DNA of 64,000 nucleotides, taken from positions 270,032 through 334,031 of the forward strand of contig JACKPB010000006.1 of assembly GCA_024233875.1 (NCBI GenBank), written 5' to 3'. This document shows, in pieces, positions 62,989-64,000 of this stretch; position 1 is the first letter of the stretch; every line of letters begins with the position of its first letter. The notes beneath the pieces are model-generated. The model saw nothing but the letters and a program-made list of their open reading frames with translations, had not been told where the DNA came from and made no database searches. This DNA is from Leptospiraceae bacterium. Its GTDB lineage: Bacteria; Spirochaetota; Leptospiria; Leptospirales; Leptospiraceae. A program made the translations under genes and the position numbers.

Positions 62989-63093
62989 TTACGCAGCTTT
63001 GCTTTTCAGCATGACTAAAATGAAGACACCCATTCCAACCATAAATACGATACCACCCAAACTGATTAATAGTTTATAATCAAAGATCAACAT
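62989..63093 (-). CDS. Small single-helix membrane protein, 34 residues
   Basis: A short reading frame not in usual size limits: MLIFDYKLLISLGGIVFMVG then MGVFILVMLKSKAA. It has one membrane helix with a basic C-terminal end (KSKAA). A strong AGGAGG site lies eight bases before the ATG, and the hairpin at 62952 follows its stop. Both support a real gene. No function is recognised; small proteins of this kind often bind a larger membrane partner. Confidence 0.65.
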   Translation of the reverse strand: MLIFDYKLLISLGGIVFMVGMGVFILVMLKSKAA

Positions 63094-63239
63094 TGCAGAT
63101 CCTCCTACGATAAGATTTTAATTCAATTAAGGAAATCCTCAAATACTTTCAATCAGAAAATCGGGAGAGAATGCTTGTTTTTTATCATAATTAGTAAAAA
63201 AATTTAAAAATGATAGAGATTTAGAATCATTCTTTAGTT

Positions 63240-64000
63240 TTATCTAACTCTAACTCCATTTTTTTTAAAGATCCTGTCTAAATCAATCTGCACGAGAATG
63301 GAAAACTCTTCTTCAATTTCTTTCAATAGGTCAATGTATTGGCTGAAGTCCTCTTCTTTGAGGTGTTCTATCCTGTTCAATTTTCCGGAAAGTACCTCAA
63401 AAAAGACATTGGATGCACTTCCTTTCAATTTGTGTGTTCGTTTCTTCAGTGATACAAGATCTTTCAACTCTATAAATTTTTGACAATCCCTGATATAGAA
63501 TTCGATTTCATCCATTGTTCTTTTGATGAGTGTTTCAATCAATGGTTGATTGTGGAATAAGTTTTGAGAAAGTTCACTGAAGTTGAAATGCTGATGGGAT
63601 GTACCTGTTTCGGTGAGTTTTCTTAAAGAGGAGAGATTTGGTTTGGACGTAGAAAGCCATTTCTTTAGAACTTTTATGAATTCCTCCTGAACTATGGGTT
63701 TGTTTAGAAAGTCATCCATTCCCAACCCCAGACATCTCTCCCTTTCCCCCTTGATTGAACCTGCTGTGATGGCTATGATCGGAACGTGTTTGGTAGAGAA
63801 GTACTTTTCTTTCAATAATTTTGTCGCCTCAATTCCATCCATGATAGGCATCTGAATGTCCATGAAAATGATATCCGGTTTGTTAGCTCTGTACTTCTCT
63901 ATGGCATCTTTTCCATTTTCTGAGGTGAAGATCTCTGAATCAGGTAGGAGGTATTCCAGAAGACTGGTCATAAGTAGGAGATTGTTTTCATTGTCATCGA
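63240..64000 (-). CDS. Receiver-Hpt protein, C-terminal part of a likely hybrid histidine kinase (partial)
   Basis: The gene runs past the window edge. Visible part: a receiver domain beginning DDNENNLLLM, with phospho-acceptor Asp in IIFMDIQMPIMDG, Thr in AITAGS, and Lys in DFLNKPIV, followed by an Hpt domain with the phospho-His in KKRTHKLKGSASNVF. A receiver followed by Hpt usually ends a hybrid sensor kinase, so the kinase core is expected beyond the window. An internal ATG at 63971 is probably not the start because the receiver domain already begins upstream of it. Confidence 0.8.
   Translation of the reverse strand, partial: DDNENNLLLMTSLLEYLLPDSEIFTSENGKDAIEKYRANKPDIIFMDIQMPIMDGIEATKLLKEKYFSTKHVPIIAITAGSIKGERERCLGLGMDDFLNKPIVQEEFIKVLKKWLSTSKPNLSSLRKLTETGTSHQHFNFSELSQNLFHNQPLIETLIKRTMDEIEFYIRDCQKFIELKDLVSLKKRTHKLKGSASNVFFEVLSGKLNRIEHLKEEDFSQYIDLLKEIEEEFSILVQIDLDRIFKKNGVRVR

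Overview
The window looks like part of a Leptospira or close Leptospiraceae chromosome. The sequence is AT-rich, there are many spirochaete-style lipoproteins, and two proteins end in a DUF1554 domain, which is best known from Leptospira. The assignment rests on gene content; no marker gene fixes the species.

Layout. 1-7.5 kb is ordinary: an M23 peptidase, an NhaD-type Na+/H+ antiporter, an LpoB-like lipoprotein, an HpcH/HpaI-CitE lyase and small lipoproteins. 7.7-10.2 kb encodes a NarL-type response regulator and its membrane histidine kinase. 11.3-15.75 kb is a three-gene operon: secreted caspase-like peptidase, surface protein, and DUF4384 lipoprotein. 15.75-31.8 kb is an array of membrane-anchored, tail-fibre-like proteins with S74 intramolecular-chaperone ends. 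Five of them have (or had, before an IS3-family insertion) the full architecture, one lacks the chaperone, one is frameshifted and one is a relic. A toxin-antitoxin (TA) module on the opposite strand sits in front of each of the first seven. 31.9-32.9 kb is a satellite-like 22-bp tandem repeat. 33-37.5 kb has a DUF3782-type nuclease-like protein, an SDR-like protein, and amtB with its PII gene. 37.7-49.1 kb carries three large paralogous lipoproteins with near-identical N-terminal parts and different C-termini. 49.1-52.5 kb is a repeat-rich TA region with BrnTA, HigBA and a decayed HigBA copy. 52.5-64 kb is housekeeping: dusA, an MsbA-like exporter, a GH19-like lysozyme, pgeF, rhodanese with DUF2892, an HD hydrolase, sbcC and sbcD. 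The window ends inside a receiver-Hpt protein, probably a hybrid kinase.

Most notable signals. (1) The S74 array with interleaved antisense TA modules: N-terminal, central and C-terminal modules are reassorted between copies, and four of seven toxins are broken while all seven antitoxins remain open. (2) Two families of structured intergenic repeats, called R1 and R2 here. Their helices are kept by compensatory base changes between copies, which points to selected RNA or DNA structure. (3) The tandem DUF1554 lipoproteins with exchanged tails. (4) Small overlooked items: a 34-codon membrane-peptide gene, a palindrome with 20-bp arms at the higB start, and direct repeats before the rhodanese operon.

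Limits: family names come from reading motifs by eye. No database search, alignment or folding program was run, and repeat ends are approximate to a few bases.
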